Assembly (NCBI RefSeq): GCF_016865235.1
Contig: NZ_CP064030.1
Span: 1,116,001 to 1,180,000 of the forward strand
Origin: Dyella caseinilytica
Lineage (GTDB): Bacteria > Pseudomonadota > Gammaproteobacteria > Xanthomonadales > Rhodanobacteraceae
DNA length: 64,000 bases
Reading direction: 5' to 3'
Shown: piece by piece, positions 8,404-16,881 of the stretch
Numbering within the stretch: the first letter of the stretch is position 1
Layout: each line of letters opens with the position of its first letter
Program-made: the position numbers and the translations under genes
Notes under the pieces: model-generated
Databases searched by the model: none
Told to the model about the DNA's origin: nothing
The model's input: only the letters and a program-made list of their open reading frames with translations

Positions 8404-9762
8404 CTAGGGCCCAGGAACCTCGATGTCCTGCTGCGACAGAGTCGCGCCACTGGCATTCCATGCGCGCAGGCGATAACGCCCGGGATAGAGGTACAACACG
8501 TTGTGCGAACGGGTGTGAGTGAAGGTGTAGCGATCGGCGGGAATGGCTGTATCGGGTTCGTTGGAATAGTGTGCTTCGATGACGCACGGAAGTTGCCCGT
8601 TGCACATGTCCAGCGCGATCGGGAACGCCACGCGCTGGTGATTCAGTGTCAACCAATCCGGCCGATCATCCAGGTCGAACGGCGTGCGTGGCAGAACGAT
8701 TTCGCGGCGCAATACATCTGCCTTCATGATGCCGTTGACATCCAGATCGCGCTCGGCCGCGGGCGGCAGGATGACTGTGACGTCGTGGCGTAGCGAATCG
8801 GACGTCCAAATCGTGTCGCTGTGACGGTTACGCAAGACAATCGGCCCCCGCGGCATGAAACCCACCGCCACGGTGCTGTAAAAGCCGAAGTCGATGCCAC
8901 CCACCGCGACATCGCGAAATTGCACCTGATCGACGCACAAGGGATCGTAGCCGCTCAGTTGCTTCAGCTGCATGGCCATGGGTTGGATATCGTCGCCAAG
9001 ATTGCCAGGCGCTTTGTCGATATGCGAATACCCTGCGTGCACGAACAGTTTCGCCTTTGGGTCTTTGGCGAAGACCTTCTCATAGAGCGTTCGTGCTTCC
9101 TGGGTATCGCGATCATTCAACGATGCCCTTTCCGGATCGTAGGGCACCAGGATGTAGCCGAGCTTGATCGCCTGCCGGATGATTTCACCGTAGAGCGGCT
9201 CCAGCAGGTATTCGGTGCCGGACTGATCGGTGGCATAGCCACGCTGCATCAGATTCGGATCCTCTTCACCTAGCGCCTCTACCGCGAAGTACTGGAAACC
9301 CAGTGCACGCAAGCGCGGTAGCAGCTCCAGCGTGAGTTCACGCGTGTGCGCGTCGTGATGCGCTTCGTTAATCATCACGATATGGCGCTTGGCAGCCAGT
9401 TTCTCGACGGCGTACGCGGCATCGACACTGTGCCAGTCATCGACGGCCGGCAAGGGCATCTTGCGGGGTGGCGCGATGCGATTGTCGAAGGGAAAAGTCA
9501 TCAACGCCTCGTCGTAGAGGCCAAGCTCGCTGTCCACGGTGGCTAACAACTGCTGCGCAAGCGATTTGTCGTCACCATGCAGGACGGGTATGACCGAAGT
9601 GAGGTAGCTATAGCGAGCAAGACCGTTGGGCGCCGAGCCGAACTGGCGGAGCAGTTCACTGGTCGATGGCGGGGCGCTCGAAGGAGTCGCTTCGGCATGC
9701 GCGCTGCTGGAGGCCAGCAGCACGGTGGTGCAGAACAGGCACGTCAGGCTCGCTTTGAACAT
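8404..9762 (-). CDS. Exported EreA/ChaN-like protein of unknown function
   Basis: A 452-residue protein with a signal peptide (MFKASLTCLFCTTVLLASSSAHA). The motif INEAHHDAHTREL, followed by FQYFAVEALGEEDP and later LFVHAGYSHI, matches the Glu-His arrangement of the erythromycin esterase/ChaN/Tiki-like superfamily. Members hydrolyse esters or peptides or bind haem. The last 120 residues form a separate beta-rich segment I do not recognise. It is not possible to name a substrate; the export signal and overall family are reasonably clear. Confidence 0.6.
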   Translation of the reverse strand: MFKASLTCLFCTTVLLASSSAHAEATPSSAPPSTSELLRQFGSAPNGLARYSYLTSVIPVLHGDDKSLAQQLLATVDSELGLYDEALMTFPFDNRIAPPRKMPLPAVDDWHSVDAAYAVEKLAAKRHIVMINEAHHDAHTRELTLELLPRLRALGFQYFAVEALGEEDPNLMQRGYATDQSGTEYLLEPLYGEIIRQAIKLGYILVPYDPERASLNDRDTQEARTLYEKVFAKDPKAKLFVHAGYSHIDKAPGNLGDDIQPMAMQLKQLSGYDPLCVDQVQFRDVAVGGIDFGFYSTVAVGFMPRGPIVLRNRHSDTIWTSDSLRHDVTVILPPAAERDLDVNGIMKADVLRREIVLPRTPFDLDDRPDWLTLNHQRVAFPIALDMCNGQLPCVIEAHYSNEPDTAIPADRYTFTHTRSHNVLYLYPGRYRLRAWNASGATLSQQDIEVPGP

Positions 9763-9930
9763 CGGTCGATGTGGGGAAGGGACGATGTTTTGGTTGCGTG
9801 GTATCAGCCTGCGACGATGTCCGGCTCGGCGCAAGTACCAATCGGGTATTGATTGCGGGGAAGTGGCATGCCGGAGGGTGGTAAAAGGACATAACGCCGC
9901 TTCCCCTGTGAGCCTCTGCGGGCGGGTCGC

Positions 9931-9936
9931 TACAAT
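9931..9936 (+). promoter_or_regulatory. Probable -10 element for a leaderless transcript
   Basis: TACAAT ends 6 nt before the ATG at 9943, so transcription would start at or next to the start codon. No Shine-Dalgarno sequence precedes the ATG, which fits leaderless initiation. The -35 region is weak. Confidence 0.45.
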
Positions 9937-9942
9937 GGGCCG

Positions 9943-11202
9943 ATGGATACTTCCCGCAGTGATGTATTGATTCTTGGTGGTGGTGTCGTTGGTTTGTCCT
10001 GCGCGCTGTATCTGTTGCGGGCGGGCGCCAGTGTGCGCGTGCTGGAGCAGGGCACGCCCGGTTGCGGCAGCTCGCACGGTAATTGCGGCACGATCACCCC
10101 CAGTCACGCCGCACCGCTGGCGATGCCGGGCATGCTGAGCGTGGCCTTACGCTCGATGTTCCGCGCCGATGCGCCGCTGTACCTCAACCCGCGTTTCGAT
10201 GGGTCACGCCTGCGCTGGCTGATGGGCTTTGCACGTCACTGCAATTGGCGTGATTTCGAACGCGCCGCGCAGGCGCGTGCAGCCATCCTGCAACGCTCGC
10301 GGCGGCTGCTGGCAGGACTGATTCGAAGCGAAAACCTTGATTGTGAATTCGTTGAATCCGGCGTGATGTACGTTTATCGCGAGCCTGGCCCGATGGCGGC
10401 GGACGAGCATCACCATGTGAGCGTCCTGGAACGCCTTGGCATCCCTGTGCAGCGATTGCGTGGGGATGAGGTAGAAGCGATGGAGCCGGCGCTCAAGCCA
10501 GGTGTAAAGGGTGGTTTGTTCCACCCGGAAGATGCGCGCCTGCGGCCGGACCGCTATGTGGCCGAACTCGCGCGACTGGTTCGCGAACGGGGCGGCGTGA
10601 TCGAAACCGGGACAAAGATCGAGCGCTTCGATACGGAAGCACGCCGCATCGTCCGTGTCGGTACGGAGCGCGGGGATTTTTCTGGCGACCGCGTGGTGCT
10701 TGCATTGGGCGCGTGGTCGCCGTTGCTTGGACAACGGCTGGGTTTGCGCCTGCCGATGCAGCCCGGCAAAGGTTATTCACTGACTTACACGCGCCCTGCA
10801 CTGGCGCCGCGCCACGCACTGGTGCTGCGTGACGTATCCGTGTGCGTCACGACCTGGGACAGCGGTTTTCGGCTGGGCAGCACCATGGAATTTTCCGGCT
10901 ATTCGGAAGGTCTCAACCGCACCCGTATCGACGCGTTGCGGCGCGGCGCGGCGCAAGGTTTACGCGAGCCGGAAGGTCCGGAGCTGTGCGAAGAATGGTG
11001 GGGCTGGCGTCCGATGAGCGTGGACGAAGTGCCGATCATCGGTCCGAGCACGCGCTGGTCGAACCTGCATCTGGCCACGGCGCACGGCATGCTGGGTGTC
11101 AGCATGTCGGCAGCGACCGGCGAGCTGGTCGCAGCGCAGCTCAACGACACGAGGCCTACATTGGATCCAACACCATACGCACCCGCGCGCTTCGATCTCT
11201 AG
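9943..11202 (+). CDS. FAD-dependent amino-acid oxidoreductase, DadA-like
   Basis: A 419-residue flavoprotein. The N-terminus has the dinucleotide-binding motif LGGGVVGLSCALYLLRAG, and the DAO-fold continues through GKGYSLTYTRP and a C-terminal GWRPMSVDEVPIIGP and HGMLGVSMSAATGELVA. This pattern is that of D-amino-acid dehydrogenases (DadA), which feed electrons to the quinone pool, but a hydroxyproline or other amino-acid oxidase is possible. No alanine-racemase catabolic partner adjoins it. Confidence 0.8.
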   Translation: MDTSRSDVLILGGGVVGLSCALYLLRAGASVRVLEQGTPGCGSSHGNCGTITPSHAAPLAMPGMLSVALRSMFRADAPLYLNPRFDGSRLRWLMGFARHCNWRDFERAAQARAAILQRSRRLLAGLIRSENLDCEFVESGVMYVYREPGPMAADEHHHVSVLERLGIPVQRLRGDEVEAMEPALKPGVKGGLFHPEDARLRPDRYVAELARLVRERGGVIETGTKIERFDTEARRIVRVGTERGDFSGDRVVLALGAWSPLLGQRLGLRLPMQPGKGYSLTYTRPALAPRHALVLRDVSVCVTTWDSGFRLGSTMEFSGYSEGLNRTRIDALRRGAAQGLREPEGPELCEEWWGWRPMSVDEVPIIGPSTRWSNLHLATAHGMLGVSMSAATGELVAAQLNDTRPTLDPTPYAPARFDL

Positions 11203-11249
11203 CCAAGCAAGAGTGATCGAAACGACTTGATTCCCCTGAGGAGATGATG

Positions 11250-12596
11250 ATGAGCGAACGCTTCGATCTGATCGTGCTGGGAGCGGGTTCGGGAGGTTTA
11301 AGCGCCGCGCAACACGGCGCAAGGCTTGGGGCGCGCGTGGCATTGTTCGATGCCGATGTCTTGGGCGGAACCTGCGTGAATCGCGGCTGCGTGCCGAAGA
11401 AAGCCATGTGGTACGCTGCACAGATTGCCGATATGCATCGGCTGGCTTTCGATATTGGATTCGAAACGACGCCGATACACCTGGACTGGGCGCGCTTTCG
11501 CGATTTGCGCGATCGATACATCGCCGGTATCCGTCAGCGTTACGCCATGCGCCTGGATACGGCAGGCATCCGGGTGATACCGGAAACGGCACGTCTTGTG
11601 TCGACCGATACCGTCATCACCGAGCAGGGACTGCAAGCCAGCGCGTCGCATATTGTCGTGGCTACGGGTGCACGTCCACGTCGCCTGGACATACCGGGTT
11701 TCGAGCTTGGGATGGTGTCGGACGACATCTTCATGCTTGACGCACGTCCGCGGCATATCGCCATCGTCGGCGGTGGTTATGTCGCGGTTGAATTCGCCTG
11801 CATGATGCACAGCCTGGGTTGCGAGGTGGATTTACTGGTACGCGAACATCTGCTCGCGGGCTTTGATCAGGAACTGGTCGAAACGCTTGCCATGCAGATG
11901 CAAAAGCGAGGCATCAAGGTACTGCGTCATACCTCGATCAAGGCGGCCCACGGCAAGCGTGATGCCATCACCCTGGAAGCCGCCGATGGTGGCGAACATG
12001 GTGTCTACGACGCTGTGCTATGGGCTTTGGGGCGCACGCCGAATAGCAGTGATATCGGATTGGAAAATCTCGGCGTGGCTTGTGATGAAGAGGGCCATAT
12101 TTTGGTCGACGCGTTCCAGAACACCAGCGTGCCAGGCATCTATGCGGTGGGCGACGTGACTGACCGCCGAGCCTTGACGCCGGTGGCCGTTGCCGCCGGG
12201 CGCGCGTTGGTGGATCGACTGGTGGGTGGCCATGCGGACGCAAAGTTCGACGACAGCGCCATACCCAGCGTGGTTTTCGCCGAACCGCCGCTGGGTATGG
12301 TCGGTCTCACCGAGCAGCAGGCGCATGCCCGCTATGGCGATGCCGTCAGCGTGCACAGTGGCCGCTATACGCCGCTGCTGATGATGGTGGCCGGACGATC
12401 GGAGCAAAGTGTGGTGAAGCTGGTTTGTGTGGGTGACGATCGCAAAGTGGTTGGCATCCATGTATTGGGTCCTGGCAGCGACGAGCTGCTGCAAGGTTTT
12501 GCGGTAGCGCTGCAAAAAGGGCTGTACTGGCGCGACCTGAAAGCCGCCATCGCCATCCACCCCACCGCGGCGGAAGAACTGTTGTTGCTGCATTGA
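11250..12596 (+). CDS. gor: Glutathione-disulfide reductase
   Basis: A 448-residue NADPH-dependent flavoenzyme of the pyridine nucleotide disulfide oxidoreductase family. FAD motif LGAGSGG, redox-active pair Cys42/Cys47 in GGTCVNRGCVPKK, NADPH motif VGGGYVAVEFA and the C-terminal catalytic HPTAAEE are all present. CVNRGC and this length are those of bacterial glutathione reductase. Three in-frame ATGs occur in a row at 11244, 11247 and 11250; GAGGAG at 11238-11243 best fits 11250. It maintains reduced glutathione in the cytosol. Confidence 0.92.
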   Translation: MSERFDLIVLGAGSGGLSAAQHGARLGARVALFDADVLGGTCVNRGCVPKKAMWYAAQIADMHRLAFDIGFETTPIHLDWARFRDLRDRYIAGIRQRYAMRLDTAGIRVIPETARLVSTDTVITEQGLQASASHIVVATGARPRRLDIPGFELGMVSDDIFMLDARPRHIAIVGGGYVAVEFACMMHSLGCEVDLLVREHLLAGFDQELVETLAMQMQKRGIKVLRHTSIKAAHGKRDAITLEAADGGEHGVYDAVLWALGRTPNSSDIGLENLGVACDEEGHILVDAFQNTSVPGIYAVGDVTDRRALTPVAVAAGRALVDRLVGGHADAKFDDSAIPSVVFAEPPLGMVGLTEQQAHARYGDAVSVHSGRYTPLLMMVAGRSEQSVVKLVCVGDDRKVVGIHVLGPGSDELLQGFAVALQKGLYWRDLKAAIAIHPTAAEELLLLH

Positions 12597-12620
12597 GTGT
12601 TGCCGCGCCAAACTTGGGTG

Positions 12621-13400
12621 ATGGATACCTTCTCGCTCAAACGCGGCAACGTCCCGTTGCTGATCAGCCTGCCGCACAACGGCAGCCACATTCCTGATGA
12701 ACTGGCCCGGCGCATGCACCCGCCGGCGCGCCGTTCACCGGATACCGACTGGCACGTCGCGCAACTTTACGAGCCGCTGGCCGAGGAGCTGGGCGCCAGC
12801 GTGCTCAAGCCGGTCGCCTCTCGCTATGTGATCGACCTCAACCGTCCTGCTGACGGCCAGGCCCTCTATCCAGGACGGCGGGAAACGGGACTAGTCCCGA
12901 CCATAGGCTTCGATGGCGAGCCGCTCTACCTGGATGGGCAGGAGCCGGACGCGGAAGAGATCCGGCAGAGGGTCGAGCACTGGTGGCAGCCTTACCATGC
13001 CGCCTTAGCCGCGGAGATGGCTCGGCTGAAAGCCGAGCACGGCCAGGTGGTGCTATGGGAAGGGCATTCGATCCGCAGCCACGTGCCGATGCTGTTCGAG
13101 GGTCGCCTGCCGGACTTCAACCTGGGCACGGCTGACGGGGTCAGCTGCGGCGCGGACTTGCAATGGAGCCTCACCAACGTGATGGAGGCCCAGTCACGCT
13201 ACGACTTTGTAGTGAACGGGCGCTTCAAGGGCGGCTACATTACCCGGCACTACGGCAAGCCCGCGGAAGGAGTCCAGGCGGTGCAGCTGGAACTGTCCCA
13301 GTACCGGTATATGGACGAAGACAGCTTCGCCTGGGACGCCGCCAAGGCGGCCCTGGTGCAGGACACCATTCGTCAGTTATTGCGGCAGTGCCTGACCTGA
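12621..13400 (+). CDS. hutG: N-formylglutamate deformylase
   Basis: A 259-residue metal-dependent amidohydrolase of the N-formylglutamate amidohydrolase family (PLLISLPHNGSHIP at the N-terminus, then SPDTDWHV and a central VLWEGHSIRS). The reaction gives glutamate and formate, the last step of one histidine degradation route. Other hut genes are not nearby. The ATG at 12621 is preferred; an in-frame GTG at 12597 directly follows the gor stop codon. Confidence 0.88.
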   Translation: MDTFSLKRGNVPLLISLPHNGSHIPDELARRMHPPARRSPDTDWHVAQLYEPLAEELGASVLKPVASRYVIDLNRPADGQALYPGRRETGLVPTIGFDGEPLYLDGQEPDAEEIRQRVEHWWQPYHAALAAEMARLKAEHGQVVLWEGHSIRSHVPMLFEGRLPDFNLGTADGVSCGADLQWSLTNVMEAQSRYDFVVNGRFKGGYITRHYGKPAEGVQAVQLELSQYRYMDEDSFAWDAAKAALVQDTIRQLLRQCLT

Positions 13401-13590
13401 CCCTGTCGAAAATTCTCACGGGAAGCTCGGGTTGCGCTGCTTGCTTAATTTATGAGCAAAACGTGCGATTTTCTTAATTCCGTTCAGTTCCGGTATGCCG
13501 AGACCGAGGCATTGTTAAGACGTCACGCCGCCCGCGTAAGCCGGGTTCCGGCCGGGTCCGTGACAATCAAAAATCTCGAGGCTCATGATC

Positions 13591-13818
13591 ATGATGCGTA
13601 AACTTGCGATCGCTTCTCTGCTTGTTGCAGGTGTGGCCCTCTCCGGTTCGGTGTTCGCCCAGGACACTTCGGCGGCCGCTCCGGCTTCTTCGTCGACCTC
13701 GTCGGCTCCCGCCAAGCACGCGCACAAGGCGAAGTCGACCACCGGCACCAAGAACACGCACAAGACGAAGAAGGCTGCCAGCAGCGAGCCGGCTTCCAGC
13801 AGCACCGCCGGGAAGTAA
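13591..13818 (+). CDS. Small exported Ala/Ser/Lys/His-rich protein
   Basis: A 75-residue protein with a clear signal peptide (RKLAIASLLVAGVALSGSVFAQ) and a mature part made almost only of Ala, Ser, Thr, Lys and His, with KHAHKAKS- and NTHKTKKA-like units. It resembles acid-shock (Asr-like) or basic, disordered periplasmic proteins by composition only. GAGG at 13578-13581 is 9 nt before the ATG at 13591; ATGs at 13585 and 13594 are alternatives. A strong terminator follows. Confidence 0.7.
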   Translation: MMRKLAIASLLVAGVALSGSVFAQDTSAAAPASSSTSSAPAKHAHKAKSTTGTKNTHKTKKAASSEPASSSTAGK

Positions 13819-13846
13819 TCGTTGTAAAACGGTTCGGTATACCGAG

Positions 13847-13878
13847 AACCCCGGTTGGCACTGCCAGCCGGGGTTTTT
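13847..13878 (+). terminator. Intrinsic terminator
   Basis: A 13-nt stem starting AACCCCGG and ending CCGGGGTT, with one G-U pair, is followed by TTTTT. It lies 29 nt after the small exported protein. Confidence 0.9.
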
Positions 13879-13912
13879 AATGTGCTTGTCATTGTTGAAG
13901 AGCCTTCTGTGG

Positions 13913-13993
13913 CGTCATTCCCGCGAAAGCGGGAATCCATCGTGCACTGAGGCAAAAAAGCAATCATGGATTCCCGCTTTCGCGGGAATAACG
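13913..13993. repeat. Family-A paired inverted repeat, copy 2
   Basis: Arms at 13913-13940 and 13966-13993 (28 nt, one mismatch) each contain CCCGCGAAAGCGGG. The spacer is 25 nt. It again lies between convergent genes. Confidence 0.9.
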
Positions 13994-14072
13994 TCTAGGC
14001 AGAATGGGGTTTCATAAAAATTCGGGATAGCTGCGAGACTCTGGAAAAGCTATATCCAATAAAGCGTGTGTT

Positions 14073-14501
14073 TCAGCGTGCTGAAGACGGCAACGCCGCG
14101 ATGCATTTCAATTCGATCGCGATCGGCGTTGGCAATGCGGTGATGCCCAGCGTGGTGCGGCACGCATCCACGCCTTTGAAATAGTCCGCATAAAGACGGT
14201 TGTAGACGGGAAAATCGTTCGCCATATCGGTGAGAAACACCGTGACATCCACCAATTGCTCCCAGTGCGCGCCACTGGCCTCCAGCACCGCGCGCACGTT
14301 GGCGAACACCTGCCGGCATTGCTGTTCGATGTCGTAGCTCAGCAACTTTCCATCCGCGTCGTAGACATTGCCGGGAATGGTGTTGGTGCCGGGCTGGCGT
14401 GGGCCGACGCCGGAAAGAAACAGCAGATCGCCCACGCGACGCGCATGTGGATAAGCACCGACTGGCGCCGGTGCGCCATCCGTGCGTATCACCTCACTCA
14501 T
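14073..14501 (-). CDS. RidA/YjgF-family deaminase, probably 2-aminomuconate deaminase
   Basis: A 142-residue RidA-fold protein (GDLLFLSGVGPRQPG, then VRAVLEASGAHWEQLVDVTVFLTDM, and the Arg-containing CRTTLGITALP). Ordinary RidA hydrolyses 2-aminoacrylate. Here the context of a semialdehyde dehydrogenase and, elsewhere in the window, kynureninase and an ACMSD-like decarboxylase suggests the NbaF/AmnD-type 2-aminomuconate deaminase. Its ATG overlaps the stop of the carbonic anhydrase gene (ATGA), so the two are translationally coupled. Confidence 0.75.
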   Translation of the reverse strand: MSEVIRTDGAPAPVGAYPHARRVGDLLFLSGVGPRQPGTNTIPGNVYDADGKLLSYDIEQQCRQVFANVRAVLEASGAHWEQLVDVTVFLTDMANDFPVYNRLYADYFKGVDACRTTLGITALPTPIAIELKCIAALPSSAR

Positions 14502-15166
14502 CGCTGCACTCCTGCACGGTGCATCACCTGTTGCAGCGCTCGTTCGTAGACTGGGCGCAGGGCTTCGCGTGAGTCGACGTGCATGTCGAGGTCGTGCATG
14601 TGACCGTTTGAGAGGCTATAGCACCACGCGTGTACGGATAGTTTCTGTCCGCGCTCCCACGCTTCCATCACAATGGTAGTGGCGCAGACATTCACGACTT
14701 GCTCGATCGCGTTGAGTTCGCACAAGCGCATATTGCGCAAGGGCATCGAGTTGAGCGCGTTGAGCATGTCGATATGCTTGTGCGCCACATCACCGACATG
14801 GCGCAGCCAGTTGTCCACCAGGCCCAGACGACGTTCGTCCAACACAGCTTGCACGCCACCGCAGCCGTAATGGCCGACGACGATGATGTGTTCCACCTTC
14901 AACACATCCACCGCGAACTGGATCGCGCTGAGGCAATTGAGGTCGCTGTGCGACACCACGTTGGCGACGTTGCGCTGCACGAAGATCTCGCCAGGCGGCA
15001 GATCCACGATCTGCGTCGCGGGCACGCGTGAATCGGAGCAGCCGATCCATAAATACTTCGGTGACTGCTGCTTGGCCAGCCGCTCGAAGAATTGCGGATC
15101 GGCTTGCGTCACGGCGTCCGACCAGCGGCGGTTGCTGTCGATCAGGTCTTGCAGTGGACTGCTCAA
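14498..15166 (-). CDS. can: Beta-class carbonic anhydrase
   Basis: A 222-residue zinc enzyme converting CO2 and bicarbonate. Zinc ligands and the Asp-Arg dyad are visible: Cys43 and Asp45 in IGCSDSRVP, His99 and Cys102 in GHYGCGG. The start is the TTG at 15166: GAGG lies 8 nt upstream, and the protein then begins MSSPLQDLIDSNRRW, as E. coli Can-like proteins do. It sits inside an aromatic-degradation operon, where the ACMSD-type decarboxylation releases CO2. Confidence 0.92.
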   Translation of the reverse strand: MSSPLQDLIDSNRRWSDAVTQADPQFFERLAKQQSPKYLWIGCSDSRVPATQIVDLPPGEIFVQRNVANVVSHSDLNCLSAIQFAVDVLKVEHIIVVGHYGCGGVQAVLDERRLGLVDNWLRHVGDVAHKHIDMLNALNSMPLRNMRLCELNAIEQVVNVCATTIVMEAWERGQKLSVHAWCYSLSNGHMHDLDMHVDSREALRPVYERALQQVMHRAGVQR

Positions 15167-15176
15167 GGTCTTTTCC

Positions 15177-16628
15177 TCAATAACGAATGCAGATGTTGCG
15201 CGGCTCGGTGAAGAATCGCAGGGCTTCCGAACCGCCTTCGCGGCCGACGCCCGATTGCTTGCTGCCGCCAAACGGCGTGCGCAAGTCGCGCAGCAGCCAG
15301 CAGTTGATCCACACGATGCCGAATTCCAGTTGTGCGCCCATACGATGGGCGCGCGACAGATCCGTCGTCCACAGCGAGGCAGCTAGTCCGTAGCCCGTAC
15401 CGTTAGCGATAGCCACCGCCTCGGCTTCGTCCTCGAACGGAATCAGTGTGACGACAGGACCGAAAATTTCCTGCTGGTTGGTGGCGGTGTCGTTGGGCAG
15501 ACCATCGATCACCGTGGGTGCGATAAACCATCCATCCGCGCAACGTCCGGTTGGGGATAGCACATGGCCGCCAGTGAGAATCTGCCCACCCTCGTTGCGC
15601 GCTTGTGTGATGCAGCTCATCACTTTGTCGAAATGTTCGCGCGACACCAGTGCACCCAGGTCGCTGGAAGCATCTTGCGGATCGCCGACGCGCAAAGCTT
15701 TCACGCGACTAAGATAGCGTTCGCGGAAGTTGTCATAGATCGAGCGTTGAACCAGCAGACGTGAACCGCACAGGCAGATTTCGCCTTGATTGGCGAAGCC
15801 CGAACGCACAATCGTGTCGAGATTTTCATCGGAAAGATCAGCGTCCGCGAACACGATGGCTGGATTCTTGCCACCCAATTCCAGTGACACTTTCTTGAAT
15901 TGTGGCGCTGCCGTGGCGGCAATGCTGGCGCCGGTGCGGGTGCTGCCGGTGAACGACACCGCCTTGATCGCGGAGTGCTCGACCATGGCCTGGCCAGTGG
16001 TCGGTCCGCGCCCTTGCACGATATTCAGCACACCGGGTGGAAAGCCAGCTTCGATGCTCAGTTCGCCCAGCAGTGAGGCAGTGCAGGGTGTGATCTCGGA
16101 AGGTTTGGCGACAACGGCATTACCGCTGGCCAGTGCAGGCGCGATCTTCCATGTGAACAGATACAGCGGCAGATTCCACGGACTTATGCAGCCGACAACG
16201 CCAAGCGGGCGGCGCAGGGTGTAATTGATCGCGCCGCTTTCCATGGCATGCGACTCGCTGTCCCAGCTGATGATCGCTGCAGCGAAGAAACGTAGGTTGG
16301 ACACAGCACGCGGAATATCCAGGCGGCGGGCGAGGGCGATCGGCTTGCCGCTGTCGCGCGATTCCAGTGCGGCGAACTCATCCAGCCGTGCTTCGATCAG
16401 ATCGGCCAGCCGGTTGATCAGGCGAGCGCGTTCTTCCGATGGTGTGGTCGCCCACCCCGGCGCTGCCTTTTGCGCTGCCTTCACGGCGGCATCGACATCC
16501 GCGGCGGTGGAGTCGGGGCAGTGCGCAAACACTGCGCCGATAGCGGGCTCGTAGATATCGAGCCAGCGATTGTCCAGGGGCGCCTGCAGGCGACCGTCAA
16601 TAAGATTGGCGAGGCGTGTGCTTGGCAT
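15177..16628 (-). CDS. Aldehyde dehydrogenase, probably 2-aminomuconate 6-semialdehyde dehydrogenase
   Basis: A 483-residue NAD-dependent aldehyde dehydrogenase. It has the N-terminal ISPWNLPLYLFTWK, the catalytic Glu in LELGGKNPAIVF, the catalytic Cys in NQGEICLCGSRLL and the EIFGPVV motif. The sequence type is that of the 2-hydroxymuconic/2-aminomuconic semialdehyde dehydrogenases (XylG, NbaE, human ALDH8A1). The RidA-type gene two places downstream supports the aminomuconate role. The ATG at 16628 gives the normal length. Its stop codon is 10 nt from the TTG start of can. Confidence 0.85.
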   Translation of the reverse strand: MPSTRLANLIDGRLQAPLDNRWLDIYEPAIGAVFAHCPDSTAADVDAAVKAAQKAAPGWATTPSEERARLINRLADLIEARLDEFAALESRDSGKPIALARRLDIPRAVSNLRFFAAAIISWDSESHAMESGAINYTLRRPLGVVGCISPWNLPLYLFTWKIAPALASGNAVVAKPSEITPCTASLLGELSIEAGFPPGVLNIVQGRGPTTGQAMVEHSAIKAVSFTGSTRTGASIAATAAPQFKKVSLELGGKNPAIVFADADLSDENLDTIVRSGFANQGEICLCGSRLLVQRSIYDNFRERYLSRVKALRVGDPQDASSDLGALVSREHFDKVMSCITQARNEGGQILTGGHVLSPTGRCADGWFIAPTVIDGLPNDTATNQQEIFGPVVTLIPFEDEAEAVAIANGTGYGLAASLWTTDLSRAHRMGAQLEFGIVWINCWLLRDLRTPFGGSKQSGVGREGGSEALRFFTEPRNICIRY

Positions 16629-16694
16629 CCCTGCAAGCTTAGAACTTGTGGGCCAGGAATGCACCGGACGGCGTCGTATGTACGATTCAATAAG

Positions 16695-16830
16695 CCCCTC
16701 TCCCTCTGGGAGAGGGGTTGGGGTGAGGGTGCGATCAGCGTGTGATGTTGATGACTTGCACAAGCCTTCGTCGTTTCGCTTCGCCCGGAACCTCACCCGC
16801 CTGTCGGCACCCTCTCCCAAAGGGAGAGGG
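16695..16830. repeat. Family-B CTCTCCC inverted repeats, paired
   Basis: A 10-bp palindrome CCCCTCTCCC/GGGAGAGGGG (16695-16717) followed by TTGGGGTGAGGG, and about 90 nt later CCCTCTCCC/GGGAGAGGG (16810-16830). They lie in the 253-nt gap between the SDR and dehydrogenase genes. The rest of the gap shows no gene. Confidence 0.85.
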
Positions 16831-16881
16831 ACTCACTCGGGTTCCGAACGGAACAGCAGAGTTCGCCCTACTTGCACACAC

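Noticed and set aside
13913..13993. Repeat pairs considered as CRISPR
   Set aside because: The units are inverted pairs, not regularly spaced direct repeats with unique spacers, and no cas gene is near.
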